DNA of 64,000 bases from Zygnema cylindricum. Its lineage: Eukaryota; Streptophyta; Zygnematophyceae; Zygnematales; Zygnemataceae. The position numbers were made by a program, and so were the translations under genes. The DNA is taken from assembly GCA_037447655.1 (NCBI GenBank), contig JBBHKE010002726.1:62001-126000 (forward strand), written 5' to 3'. Below, one piece after another: positions 36,138 to 47,085 of this stretch (positions are counted from its first letter, which is position 1; each line of letters starts with the position of its first letter). The notes under the pieces were generated by a model. That model was not told where the DNA came from and searched no databases. It saw only the letters and a program-made list of their open reading frames with translations.

Positions 36138-37796
36138 TCAATCAACCTCCTTCAACCATTCATCTCCCCCTCCCTCTCCTCCCCCCTCTCCCTCTCCCTC
36201 CCCGCCCTTCCCACAGTCCCGTCTATGCCCCGCCTCCCAGTGGCCTGCCTGGCAGGCTCGGCTGCAGTATCTCGGGCGGCGGCAGTGTGCGCAGGTTCGG
36301 AAGAGGTTTGGGCGACGCTCCGGCAGCGAGCACGCGGCGTGGGCGCACAGGTGGAGACGTGAGGAGGCCGCATCACGTCGTGCCAGGTGCCAGGCGCGCA
36401 GGTAGGCGTAGACAGGGTGGAAGGGAGTTGCAGGGATCGGCTTTGGGAGAGGGGGAGGGGTGGGGGGAGGAGTGGTGGGAGGAGGAGTGGGGCCAGGGGG
36501 AGTGGGGGGAGTGGGGGGAGGAGGAGTGGTGGGAGTAGTTGGAAAGGGAGAGGTTTGTTGGGGTGTTGGGAGACTGGTGGAGGGAAGGTTTTCTGTGGTG
36601 TTATTGCATGATTTCTTGTCGGTTGGTGATTTGATGAGCGTTTTGGATGGTGAGCTGGTCGGTCGATGATGTCGATGATGATGATGTTGTTGTTGTTGAT
36701 GATTTTGATGATGATGATGATAGTGATGTTGTTGGTGGTGGTATTGTTGTTGTTCAGAGGCATTTCGGTTTGTACCCTTGGTAGTGAGGATTGCAAACTG
36801 AAGAGGCGGTTTCTCCATCGATAACCGTTGTCGTTTTGCTCCTTGCCGTTCCATGTCGCCGTTGCACGGAACTGAGGGTGGCAGAGTGTACTTGCGCATG
36901 TGACAGCTTGTCACTCCAGATTCGGAGGACGCGGGTGACGCAGACTTGGTAGAAGAGGACAAACCGTCAGAAACTGCCGGCCGGCAAACTGCCAAAACTG
37001 TCCGTCCAATTATCGGAGACGTCTCAACACCACGCCCGTCCTGTCACACAAAATCCAAAGACATTGCTGAGCTGTCGGTCAGAGAATGAACCAAAATAAG
37101 ATCTCACAACCAATCAGCAAATCATAAATTCCCTCCCTCCCCTCCCTCTCTCCCTCTCTCCCTCCCTTACCGCAAAGCAGTACGCCAACTCCTTCAACGC
37201 CCTCTCGTCTCCTCTCTCCGCCGCCCTCCAGCACCACCTCACTCCCCTTCCCTCGCCTTCCCTCCCCCCCTCGTTGAGCCCCTGTACGGCCAGCGCCCAC
37301 AGCGCTTCCCTGCACCCCGAACGAGATCAGGCCAGGCGGATCGAATCAAAATCGGAAAGTCGCCACCAGTCAGTCACTGCCCCCGGTAACAACCCGATCA
37401 AATGCTCGGCCCCAATTTCCTTTCCCACATGCGTCAAGATCAGGTTATGGACTCAACAGCGAAGAACGCCACGTGGCAGGGCGCCGTGGCAGCCGCCACC
37501 GTCTTCTGAAGCACCACCAGGAGCACGTCATCCTGCACTCTCCCTCCCCCCCTGTCAGCTCCCACGTGTGGACTCTTCGCCCTATTGGCCTACAAAACAG
37601 CCTGCTCTATGCACACCCACCCACACACGAGAGAAAGAGGGAGAGCCAGAGAGAGACCCAAGAACATGGGCGGGGTAGAGGGAGAGGAGCCGCAAGACCA
37701 AGAGAGGGGAGGGGCAGAGGGAGAGAGAGAGTGGAGAGAGAGAGGGAAAGGGAGAGGGAGAGAGATGCTCACAGGAAGGTCGTCGATGAGCGTCAT
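36138..37796 (-). CDS. F-box / Sel1-like / MYND-finger protein (possibly defective)
   Basis: Plant homologue type: F-box proteins with a MYND finger such as Arabidopsis At1g67340. Exon 1 ends 37773 (MTLIDDLP; ATG 37796, upstream start possible). Exon 2 from 37532 (DDVLLVVLQKT...) joins in phase to give the F-box signature LPDDVLLVVL, open to a TGA at 37440. Exon 3 is 37309-37171 (EALWALAVQGLNEGG ... GDERALKELAYCFA), a Sel1-like repeat. Exon 4 is 37040-36138 (DGRGVETSPIIGRTVL ... stop). Exons 3-4 are in phase. Exon 4 carries a His/Gln-rich run, a Pro/Thr-rich run, then the MYND finger (CAHAAC, CAHCRRPRYCSRACQ, W-x2-GHRRDC), and ends at a Glu/Gly tail. The interval 37442-37310 is too short and out of frame for the ~65 residues expected there, so part may be lost. 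If functional it would recruit substrates to an SCF ubiquitin ligase. Confidence 0.7.
36640..36770 (-). repeat. Trinucleotide repeats coding the His/Gln-rich run
   Basis: GAT/TTG/GTT-type triplets on the plus strand read on the minus strand as CAT/CAC/CAA codons in exon 4 of the F-box/MYND gene. This gives a stretch of mostly His, Gln and Asn without breaking the frame. Confidence 0.8.
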
Positions 37797-39527
37797 ATCT
37801 TCTCTTGGGAGGGAGGGAGGGAGGGAGAGGGCGAAAACTGGACGGAGTATATTATGAGAGCCGCGGGCGCCGTTTTGACCTTTGAGGAGGTTGTCCGTAT
37901 GGCCGTCGCGCAGCCGCGGGCGACTGCGACGTACGGCCTGAAAAGGACAGGTCTCTAGTGCGCGGGGACGAGGCGACGCGTACGGAGCCATGGCCCGCAA
38001 GTGGGCCCCACACTACGATTCTGCCTCGTCTGACGCAGGAGGCCGAGCCCGCGGCAGTTTGCGCGCTAGACGACAGAATCGGCGATCGCAGGGAAGTCAA
38101 TGCGCCAGGTGTCGGCCAGCGTTGCAAGAATGGTCGGCGAATGGCGACGTGACGGGTTTCGGACGAGTTCGTGGAGCGAAGGGGAGGAACGGACCGCTCG
38201 ATTTGGATACTGAGACCCTTGTCGGGTTCTGATCTGCGCCGTTGGATAGATTCGGCAGCCGTACACGTGATCTGGACAGCAGCTGGAAAGATTTGGGGGC
38301 TCGTAGAATATGCTACAGTTGCCGGTTGTCTGTTGTTCGGGAGCGATCGTCAGCATGGAGGGGAGGCCGTTGGATTGTAGGGGAGGTGGAGGTACATGTA
38401 TGACGCTGGCGTACTTTTTTAGGTGGTACGGTCTTGGCATGCATGAGGATAAAGGATTCTATTGGAGGAGAAGGGTGCTGCTGGTGAACGTGGAGGTACG
38501 GAAATTTATCCGCTGCAGAATCAGAATCACATTTGGCAGTTGGCTAGATTTCCGAATCATTTTGGAAATGTACTGTAGCTGCACTCATCAGGCATGCCGC
38601 GACAAAAATCATAAATGCGCGTGAGATGAAGGAGGTTTTTTCATGACAACTCATACTTTTCATTAATGTATGGTGTAGTGAAGATTTTTCGTACGATGAT
38701 TTTTTCGAGACCTCTTGCATACTTTTTTTTTTTTTTAAGTTTTTTTCTTTTTTGTCGAATATTCGGACTTTGAAGACAATAAAGTAAATCCGTGGGAAAA
38801 ATACAGTACTTTACATTGGTGGTAACTGTTCGCACGAAAATCCGCACTAAACTCTTGATCTAGGAGCTGTCGCGAGCTGGAACGCTCGTGAACCTTCGGT
38901 TCGTGCCCGAATTGCGAAGAAGCAGCTAAATGACAAAATAAAAGTACATTTCTATAGATAAGGACGAGCTGGCACATGGATTTGCTCCGACTCACTGTAC
39001 GGTCTGCGATTCTACGGTTTTCTCATTAAGTGATCCTCGAAAACGACGGAAAACAATCAGATTTTCTGACATGCGCAACCCCCTAAGTTGTCGCTGAAGA
39101 TATTAAACTTAAATCCTGCCGGCTTAAGTATTTAACGCATGGCCGATTCTTGAATGGCACAAACGTTTAAACAATTAGGGTTGATTCACATGGCGGAAAA
39201 CGGATTGCAGATGCTTCGCTCCTCACGGTAGAAGCGTGCAAGAAAATCCAAACTGTTGGCACTTCGAAGTACGGCACCGACATTTTGAAGTTGCAAATCT
39301 CTACCAAGCGACAGGCGTCCAAAAAGTTGCAAAATTTCTGACAATTCGACAAAAAGTCCGAAATGTAAACAGAAATGTTTCCGTACGCCACGGTCCTTCC
39401 AGTAGCATTGGACCACCCTTCCTTCGTGACTCCTCGAGAATGCCATGGAATCTTAATGCTGACTCAGCTGTTTTTCAAGGAGAAATCAATAAAGCGATGG
39501 CTTGTGAGGAAGTACAATACTGCACTG
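37797..39527. other. Region 5' of the F-box/MYND gene, no other gene recognised
   Basis: GA-rich microsatellite sequence (37640-37845, GGGAGGGAGG and GAGAGAGAG) adjoins the first exon. Upstream is GC-rich to about 38240 and then AT-rich. Open frames near 37852-38440 have no recognisable domain; the GC-rich part may be 5' UTR and promoter. TTAGGGTTGATTCACATGG at about 39173 looks like a single H-type terminal repeat without a partner. Confidence 0.4.
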
Positions 39528-40048
39528 TACACAGTGTATACACCATAGTTCAAAAGTAGGTGAAAGTACGCCCATACAATATGCCTATTGTACGCAAAAC
39601 ATACAATATGACCTTAAGACCCATATTGTATTCGGACCTATTCGGACCAATTAAAACATTCGGACCAAAAATTGGACCAATTAAAACATTCGGACCAAAA
39701 AAATTTCTTTACACCGTCAGATTTTGACGATCGGACGGTCGCTGATCAATGTAGCGATCTAAGAAGATCACGTGAAAAGCCCATAACACAACTTACGATA
39801 AAGGCGCCTACTTTAAAACCTACCATAAAATCGCCTACTTTTGAACTATGATATACACAGTGTTTAATATTTTTTTCGCACCTTAAAACATCATTTATCC
39901 GTACACAAATGTCCCATTTTCACAAGGAGACGCCAATCGGAAAGAGGAGAAAATTGGCTTCCAATCGCAACCGTCAGATCCACAACACGACAAACTTGTA
40001 CAGACAAATATATTTGAAGTGGCGAAAAAAATTGCGATAGACGGTGTA
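39528..40048. repeat. Short MITE of the TACACCG family (M4), itself interrupted
   Basis: The arms TTTTTTTCGCACCTTAAAAC ... ATCCGTACAC (39871-39906) and AGTGGCGAAAAAAATTGCGA (40017-40036) mirror each other. The right end is GACGGTGTA (to 40048). The left end TACACAGTGT is at 39528-39537, separated by an inserted element, and is repeated at 39854-39863. It resembles M3 and M6. Confidence 0.65.
39538..39854. mobile_element. TIR element with 9-bp target duplication, nested in M4
   Basis: This 317-bp element has terminal inverted repeats CATAGTTCAAAAGTAGG (39543-39559) and CCTACTTTTGAACTATG (39834-39850). It is flanked by the direct repeat ACACAGTGT (39529-39537 and 39855-39863). A 9-bp duplication is typical of Mutator-like elements, so this is tentatively a non-autonomous MULE. 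The inside has repeated ACATACAATATG and CGGACCAATTAAAACATT motifs and no coding sequence. Confidence 0.7.
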
Positions 40049-41168
40049 GTTTCCATGCAGTTTTAAACAGCCATCAACCGACATATTGTCTGGCAGTGGC
40101 TCGCCCGTGCCACAAAGGTTCACTTTGAAGGCCCTACAACAGGGTTTCATGCTTTTTGCAGAAGTTGACGCGTGTAAAATAGTGACAGCCACACACTGCC
40201 CGTAAATTTCTGGACGTTTTTCTTGAAAATGCCCGAAAAGAAAAAAAGAAACAGCAGCCCCAAAATGCCGCTCTGCAACAAAGAAAGCGTGCCGACAAAC
40301 AAATCTAGCTTACGCACTTGAATCGAAGATATTGTCGCCGACCGTCAATAACCGGCACAATAAATGAGCTGTATTCACACTTGCGAATCTACCGCACATG
40401 TGCTAGTTACAAACTTGGTACAAAAGGCCGTCGTCGGCAATCTTCTTGTCGGCGTATGAGCCAAAAAGGTCTGGTACACAGAATCTGGCGAGGAAAACAT
40501 CCTTTGACTAGCTGACGGAAAATGTCGGTTTTGGAAATGTACGGTTCTCAAGTCGTCGGACATCGCATCAATCTGGCGCCTGCTTTTCCGGAATACGCCA
40601 AATATGGACAAATTTCCAACGGGATAATTTTTCAATGACGTACGAGGTTCAGAATGCTAAAAGTTAAGCGGCCCGTCGAAAAAGGTAAGCATTTTCTGTT
40701 ACGCTTTCCTAAAACCTAGCATATACGACAGCGTAACCAATTGAAATATGTTCTGATGAGAATTTCCCCTGCGTCGTTGTCGACTCCGTTGGCTAGTGAC
40801 GCGAGCCGTACAAACCGACAGATCGACAGCACATGCTTGGTACACTTTGCGGAAGAGCACTGCCAGCTTGGGCATTACCACGTGACAAATATTTTTTCTT
40901 GACAGCGCGGCGAAAGCGGATGCGTCCTGGAGGTCGCGTATAATGCGCGCGTCAAAACTGTCCTGTACTGTAGATGTCCAGGACGTGGGAGATATGCCTG
41001 CATGCGCTTCAACAGTGCCATACGTATACGTGGCAAGCGCAGAGCCTATTCAATTCAAAGTCAGAAAAATACGTTTTTGTACGCTGAAATTGACCGTACA
41101 CATGGATCAGAAAATTATTTTAAAATTTTAATACAGATGTTTTGCTTTATCGTTTTGTGACGAAGCTT
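40049..41168. other. Anonymous sequence
   Basis: No gene, RNA gene or paired terminal repeat is recognised. Short open frames on both strands (under 90 codons) have no recognisable domain. Confidence 0.35.
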
Positions 41169-41650
41169 TAAGGGGGTCTTCCCATGTAATCGATATTTTG
41201 AAGAAGTATTTTAGACTTTAGTGAAGATTTTCCGTACTACTTTGACGAGCGTCCCAATGTGCTAAAATGAAAGCGGAACTTTGGAATGTGACGGTTGTCA
41301 ACGTGGGTACAACTTGTGACGATTAAAGACGATTACGAAACCGACGATTGGCGACGTCTACAAAAATAGAACGTAGGCGTCTGCTTTTTTGTGACATAGT
41401 AGATGTTTACCGTTTTGTGACATTGTGACGTCACGATCTCCTGTGACAACGTCGACGTCCCTGATTCACAAACTTTACGCCATGGTCTACCGATTTCGTT
41501 TTTTCGAATTTTCTCACTCGACTTGCCATAAAAACATCGATCATTGTAAGGCATTACCTTCCGTCTACTATCTGTCACATCGGACGCCATGGTTATGCCT
41601 AACGTCTTTCCCGACATCCGATAAGAGGTAGCTACGTGTCACTGGGTGAT
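41169..41650 (-). repeat. Partial copy of the H3-type TIR element
   Basis: TAAGGGGGTCTTCCCATGTAATCG resembles the right end of H3 read on the minus strand. Further matches include GTGAAGATTTTCCGTAC against GCGAAGATTCTCCGTAC, and CTCACTCGACTTGCCATAAA against CTACTCTACTTGCCATCAAA. The other end is not visible. Confidence 0.5.
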
Positions 41651-43245
41651 GTCTTTGCTGCAAACCGCCAAAAGGGCCATTCCAGGTTCGCGGCATCAAT
41701 ATCCGCCGTCCGTTGACGATATGTTCAAAGGTTCGGATGAACTTTTGTGCTTGTTCACTTTGTGTAAACGCGCACCGACGGTTTTATGTGCAGCGTCCCT
41801 TTTTGATTCCGTAAAGTGAACTTTTTCGCCGACAACTCTCTTTTACAATGTCGTAATTTATATCTTTAACGGTTCTTTAACGGCTTATAGGCATAGCGAC
41901 CGATTTCTACGGACAAAGTAAGACCTATGTTCAAATCTAGGCTTGACCTATCCTTTTGGTAAGAGAGGCATTTCCTCTCTTCTGCATGTCTTCTTGATGA
42001 CTTAAGTAGCCATAGCTGGCTACTCTCTCTCTACTCTGTCAAAGTTAGAGATCGTCTAAGTAAGAAAAAATAGAAATTACAACAAGATAAAAACTACCTT
42101 TTTCAATAGTAGCCAAATACATGATCGGATAAACGGATTACTTCTTAGATGAATGACCAAGTATGTTCCTTTAGATTCTTTGCAAACATCGAGTAAAATG
42201 AAAAACCAACATCCATTGCTATTTCGCTCGTGGCGAATCCGAAGATGGTTTTGGAATGATATTTGCTAAGTTTAACAATACTGCCATAGAAATGCTTCAC
42301 ATTGAGGAATGCTTAGTGATGTGACTATTCGTTCAACTAGGAATTAGTGAAGGAGGGAATGATTGGAGTTCCTCAATTAAAAGATCAATTATTCATTTAG
42401 TGTAGATAAAGGTTTTAATTCGAAAGAAAGGTAGAGGTTTGCTCACTATTGAGAGGAAAGACTCCAGCATTAAGCACAATGCTTCTACAAGAAAGGGGAA
42501 AAAATCAACAGTAAATGGGGGCACCACGACTTATAAATATATAACCATTGCTGATATGTCGATAACAAGGTTTGACAAATTACTATAGGACAAAAAAAAG
42601 GCGCAAACGTGACGCTTTAAGGCAAGAGGAGGGACTTCCTGATTTTGAGGAAGGTTTTGACCGACGATATGCAATTTGAAAGCTGACTATAAGAGACAAA
42701 CCATACCATAGACGGTAACTCCAAACTAGAGAATAAGCATGGCTAAAGATACCGTAGTCGGGACGATGGCATAAAACTACATGGATTACCAATGGGAATC
42801 TTGTCGAGACTTTGGAGCATTTGAGGGAAGAAATGTGTGACCATTGAAGCGTTTACAATAAGACGCTGGAAGTGCATTTGAAGGTGCAACAAACAACAAT
42901 TGATAGTTGATTCATGGTGTTAAGGCTCGAGGAATCAATCCACAGTCGACACTATCAAAGAGCATCCGCTATTTCAAAGTGGGGAATTTCTAATAAACAA
43001 CCATCAAACTTTTGCGAAAAGATCATCGGTTGGCTCTTTTGTGATATAGGTTCTGAACCATCCAAGAGTCAATTATAGGTTTACAAAACTTTGACCTCTC
43101 CCCCCAAGTATAAACGGTTTGGGGGTGAATAGCACTAAGCATGCGAGAGGTTAAAAGTTAGGGAGAGCGTGATCTGCGATATAGTCAAAGTGTTATTTCC
43201 TCTCATCTTTATTACTATAAACCAAACCAGAGTGCCCTTTCCCAT
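41651..43245. other. Anonymous sequence
   Basis: No gene is supported. The stretch is rich in stop codons in all frames; composition and a few Lys/Arg-rich scraps suggest an old, unclassifiable transposon remnant. Confidence 0.35.
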
Positions 43246-43690
43246 GTGGATGCCACTCTCTCTCACATCTCGCTCCCCCACTTCCTCTCCCTCTCCCTTT
43301 TACTCTCCCTCTCCCTCTCCCTCTCCTTCGCCCTCGCCCTCTCCCTCGCCCTCTCCCTGTCTTTTTCTCTCTCCCTCTCCCTCTCCCTCTCCCTCTCCCT
43401 CTCCCTCTGCCTCTCCTTTCCCTCTCCCTCTCTTTTCCCTCTCCCTCTCCCTCTCCCTCTCGCTCGCCTTCTCCTTCGCCCTATCCCTCTCCCTCTCTCT
43501 CTCCCTCTCCCTCTCCTTCTCCCTCTCCCTCTCCCTCTACCTCTCCTCTCCCTTTGCCCCTCCCTCTACCTCTTTATCTCACTCTCCTTCTCCCCCTCTC
43601 CCTCCCCCTCCCTCTTCCCCTCTCCCTCCTCATCCCTCTCCCCCTCCCCCTCCCTTTCTCCCTCTCCTTCCCCCTCCCCTTCTTTCTCGT
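43246..43690 (+). repeat. CCCTCT-type pyrimidine tract, left
   Basis: About 440 nt consist mostly of CTCTCC units with interruptions (CTCGCC, CTTTTC). The 192- and 159-codon open frames across it are low-complexity Ser/Pro/Leu translations of the repeat and not genes. Confidence 0.9.
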
Positions 43691-44734
43691 GTAATTTTGT
43701 GGCCGCCATTGGCACACAAAAGTAGTTGTCTACTGAAAGTCCTCTAGGATAAAATATGCTTTCCCTCTTTCCTCAAGAATGGTAGTCAGTCTGAACTCCA
43801 ACAGATCTGATTTACCTCACCCTTGTGACGGCGTGACTCCCTTGAGTCAGACGCAAAAGAAATCTCCAAATTTGCTCAACTAAGCAGTTATTTATTTGAG
43901 GCCAAAGTAAGTCTTTTGTATACAAGCTCACTGCGAGAGAGGCGGCCGCCTCAAATTTTCCTAAGTCCTAAAACCCCTCTCTAAACCCTCTATTACTGCT
44001 GTACCTACCCAATCAGAAGACTGTACTAACCTCTATTACTGCTGTACCTACCGAATCAGAAGACTGTACAGTACAGTAAGGTACCCAAGCCGTGGTACTT
44101 TCTGTACGGTCAGTGTACAACATAGCCATGTACGGTCAGTGTACAACATAGCCATGGAGCAGACGTTTGTCGCTTTTTTGCTCATTCTGATACACTCCGG
44201 GAATTCCGCAAATCTATGGGTGTGCGTCACATGTCTTCCTGTGACATTACGACCGAAAGCCGCCAAAGTGGTCATTCCTCGATGTCGGTTTGCATGTAAG
44301 CCGTCCGATGTAGACCGACTTTAAATGTATGTCGTTCAAACAAATGTCCGGTACATTTGTTTTCGTGCGGAGTCCCGTACAAGTGGATCCACGTTACATT
44401 CTGTTCCTATAGCTAGTTATATGATTTATCGTACGCTATCCACTTTAAGTATTTATCAAACCCTATATACTTCAACGATCTTCTACGACTTTTCCTTAGA
44501 TCGGACTCACCTTTTTGTGTAAGAGTGACTTTGTCACTTTTATTGTCACCTATCTTCCTACCTTCCCTTTCGTTAGCCATGGCTTCATCTTTCTCTCTCC
44601 TAAGTCTTTAGTGACTACAACAAGTGTGGGGACTCTAAGAGAGAGTTTTAGGAGTCAGGCAGATAACTGATCTAACCCATTTTCTTTTCTAATTTAAGAC
44701 CTAGACAATACCTCATAAACTCCTAATTTCTACA
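43691..44734 (-). mobile_element. Copia LTR with gag start (LTR 43757-44734)
   Basis: This is the same LTR family as those at 47610-48512 and 60031-61031: shared GACTCCCTTGAGTCAGACGC, TTTGCTCA, GAGAGAGGC, CTAAGTCCTAA and TTAGTGACTACAACAAGT. On the minus strand it begins TGTAGAAATT (44734), ends in CA (43757), and is followed by a leader and a gag start at 43709 (MAATKLHEKEGE) that runs into the left pyrimidine tract. Two internal tandem duplications are present (43987-44026 with 44030-44069; 44103-44128 with 44129-44154). Confidence 0.8.
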
Positions 44735-45290
44735 CCTCCCCCTCTCCCTCCCCCTCCCCCTCCCTCTTCCCCTCCCTCCCTCTCCCCCTCCCTCCCCCTC
44801 CCCTTCCCCCTCCCTCTCCCCCTCCCCACCCCTACCCCCCCCCTCTCCTCCCTCTCCCCCTCCCCTCCCTCTCCCTCTCCCCCTCCCCCTCTCCCTCCCC
44901 ATCCCCCTCCCCCTCCCCCTCCCCCTCCTCCTCATCCTCCCCCTCCCCCTCCCGCTCTCCCTCCCCCCCCCCCCTCCCCCTCCCCCTCTCTCTCCCTCTC
45001 CCTCTCCCTCTCCCTCTCCCTCTCCCTCACCCTCTCCCTCTTCCTCACCCTCTCCCTTTCCCTCCCCCTTTCTCTCCCCCTCCCCCTCCCTCTCCCTCGC
45101 TTTTTTGCCTTCTTGCCCTCTCCCTCTCTCACTTTCCCCCTCTCTTTCTCCCTCTCCCTCTCTCTCTCCCTCTCCTTCTCCCTCTCCCCCTCCCTCTCCC
45201 TCGCCTTCTTACCTTCTTGCCTTCTCCCTCTCCCTCTCTCTCTCCCTCGCCTTTTCACCATTTCACCCTCTCTCTCTCCATCTCTTTTTC
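44735..45290 (+). repeat. CCCCCTC/CCCTCT pyrimidine tract, right
   Basis: About 555 nt are almost pure C/T on the plus strand. On the minus strand it is a purine tract ending exactly where the LTR starts, the position of a retroelement polypurine tract. Frames across it are low complexity. Confidence 0.9.
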
Positions 45291-46719
45291 CTCCGTTATA
45301 TGACCCCTTTGTACAAAAAAAACGAGTGTTTTGAATGCGAATCAACACATTGCACTATTAATTACCAAATTAGCGTGATTAACAACAATTTCATTGTACT
45401 TATAATAGGGTAAACGAGTAAATAATATGAATAGAATTTACCGTTTGAGGGTCAAATTTGAAGGCGTTTAATTAAAGCTATTAACAATAACAACGATTCA
45501 TATTGTAGGTGCAAACAACAAAATTTATGATTAATGTTTATTTGAATGTGGAGCAATAGGTAAAGTCTAAAGTATTTATCAATCCCACAAATTTGACGTT
45601 AAATACAAGGTTGTCGTGCATGTGTCAAATAACGTGAAGATGCATGCAATATCATCAGCTATGCTCCACTTAAACCGAAATGATGAATATATGTTGTCAA
45701 TGAAATAAGACATGAAAGAGAAAAATGAAAAAATATAACAACAGGCAAGATGAAAGAAAAAGAAAGGTCAATGGCTTAGCTGGTTATGGTGAGGTCGGTT
45801 TATTACTAAGCCGATGGATGACCACTAGGCTCCTTGCAAGAGTTATCTTTATCGAGAATAATCTGAATTTATACTTAAATAGAATAAATCAAAACATAAA
45901 CAACCGAGAAAGATTAATAAAAACTGAAAATGACAATATGCCCGACACTTATGAGGTTTGAGATAACCAAACTCAAAAGATGCGCAAAAGCCAAATAGAA
46001 ATAAATACACAATCAAAAGAAAAAAAAACAACAAATCAGTAATCCCAACATGTACCTTCCACACTAATTAAAGTTCAACCACAGCTAGGGAAAGAAGTTT
46101 GTATCGTGAGAACGCGGTCGAAATCCACTCAAAAGGACAAGAGAAGTGAAAGGAAATCGTGTAGGTCTTGGCCGAAGCCGTATAGATTAATATGTAAGGC
46201 TTTACAAGATATTGATAGTGTAATAGAAAACTAGACGCTTCACGCAAAGGCAAAAAATCACCTCTAAGCTGTCCGGAAAATTTTACAAATAAAAAGATGG
46301 CTGCAAAAAATCCTCAATACTGAAAATAAATCAATAAATAATTCATGCACCTGAAAATTGTGACCAAGAAATAATCTAAAATGAATTAAGTAACAAAAAC
46401 TACGCCTAGCGAAAACAGGCCAATCAGGGTACAGCGTGCTATGTAAGTATTTGCGTCTAGTTTGGATTCAGCCAATAGGAAGCCGAAATCCTATGCCCTA
46501 CGTTACAGAATCTATAGCCTACGGATTAAAACCCTTCCTATCTACGTGTGAACGCATGAACCTCCAAATGGTTCACGACTTAAAATGGTCCAATGACGTC
46601 GCTTCGTCAGAACTCACAGCCGATTTGTCTGTCATTTACATCGACGATCCAAATATGATGTATCAAAAATTGCATATTCGGCGTCGACGGACAAGATGCT
46701 CCCTCGCGTGAAATGATTC
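45291..46719. other. Anonymous AT-rich sequence
   Basis: No coding region, RNA gene or clear repeat boundary is visible. The longest open frame, 91 codons at 46436-46711, has no recognisable domain. Confidence 0.35.
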
Positions 46720-47085
46720 CAAATTGTCGTCGGTCGGGATTTCGGGAAATGAAAATAGGTTCAGTATGACCGAAGGTACGGTCCAATTTATAGTCGCGGG
46801 AATTCCGGGTAATGTAAGTCGTACGGTCGACGTAAAACAATCGAATCCACCGTCGGCGGAAATTGCGGAAGATATATATGGTACGGTAAGTTTTTGTGTA
46901 CCAACGTAAATTTGGAAATGAGTCGTCGACGGAAAATCCGGGAAGAATGAATAAGTACGGTCGACGTGAAATGGCACGATTCACTGTCGCCGGATATCCC
47001 GGATAGTATAAGTCGTACGGTACAAGTCGTCGCGGGAATCCCGGGAACTATATGTAGTACTGTACAACTCGTACGGTCTTGCGAA
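46720..47085. repeat. Degenerate ~60-bp tandem repeat, about six units
   Basis: A core of the form GTCGYCGGRAATYCCGG, then a spacer and GTACGGTC, recurs at about 46726, 46792, 46850, 46922, 46983 and 47028. Spacing is 45-72 bp. Overlapping frames on both strands (up to 142 codons) are products of this repeat and not genes. Confidence 0.6.

Noticed and set aside
43169-43747. 192-codon Ser/Pro/Leu-rich open frame
   Set aside because: It is a pure translation of a CTCTCC microsatellite.
43246-45290. Telomere or centromere satellite
   Set aside because: The CCCTCT-type tracts lack the regular CCCTAAA unit and are interrupted by a copia LTR.
44723-45348. Arg/Gly/Glu-rich frames on the minus strand
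   Set aside because: They are translations of the purine strand of a microsatellite and change composition with frame.
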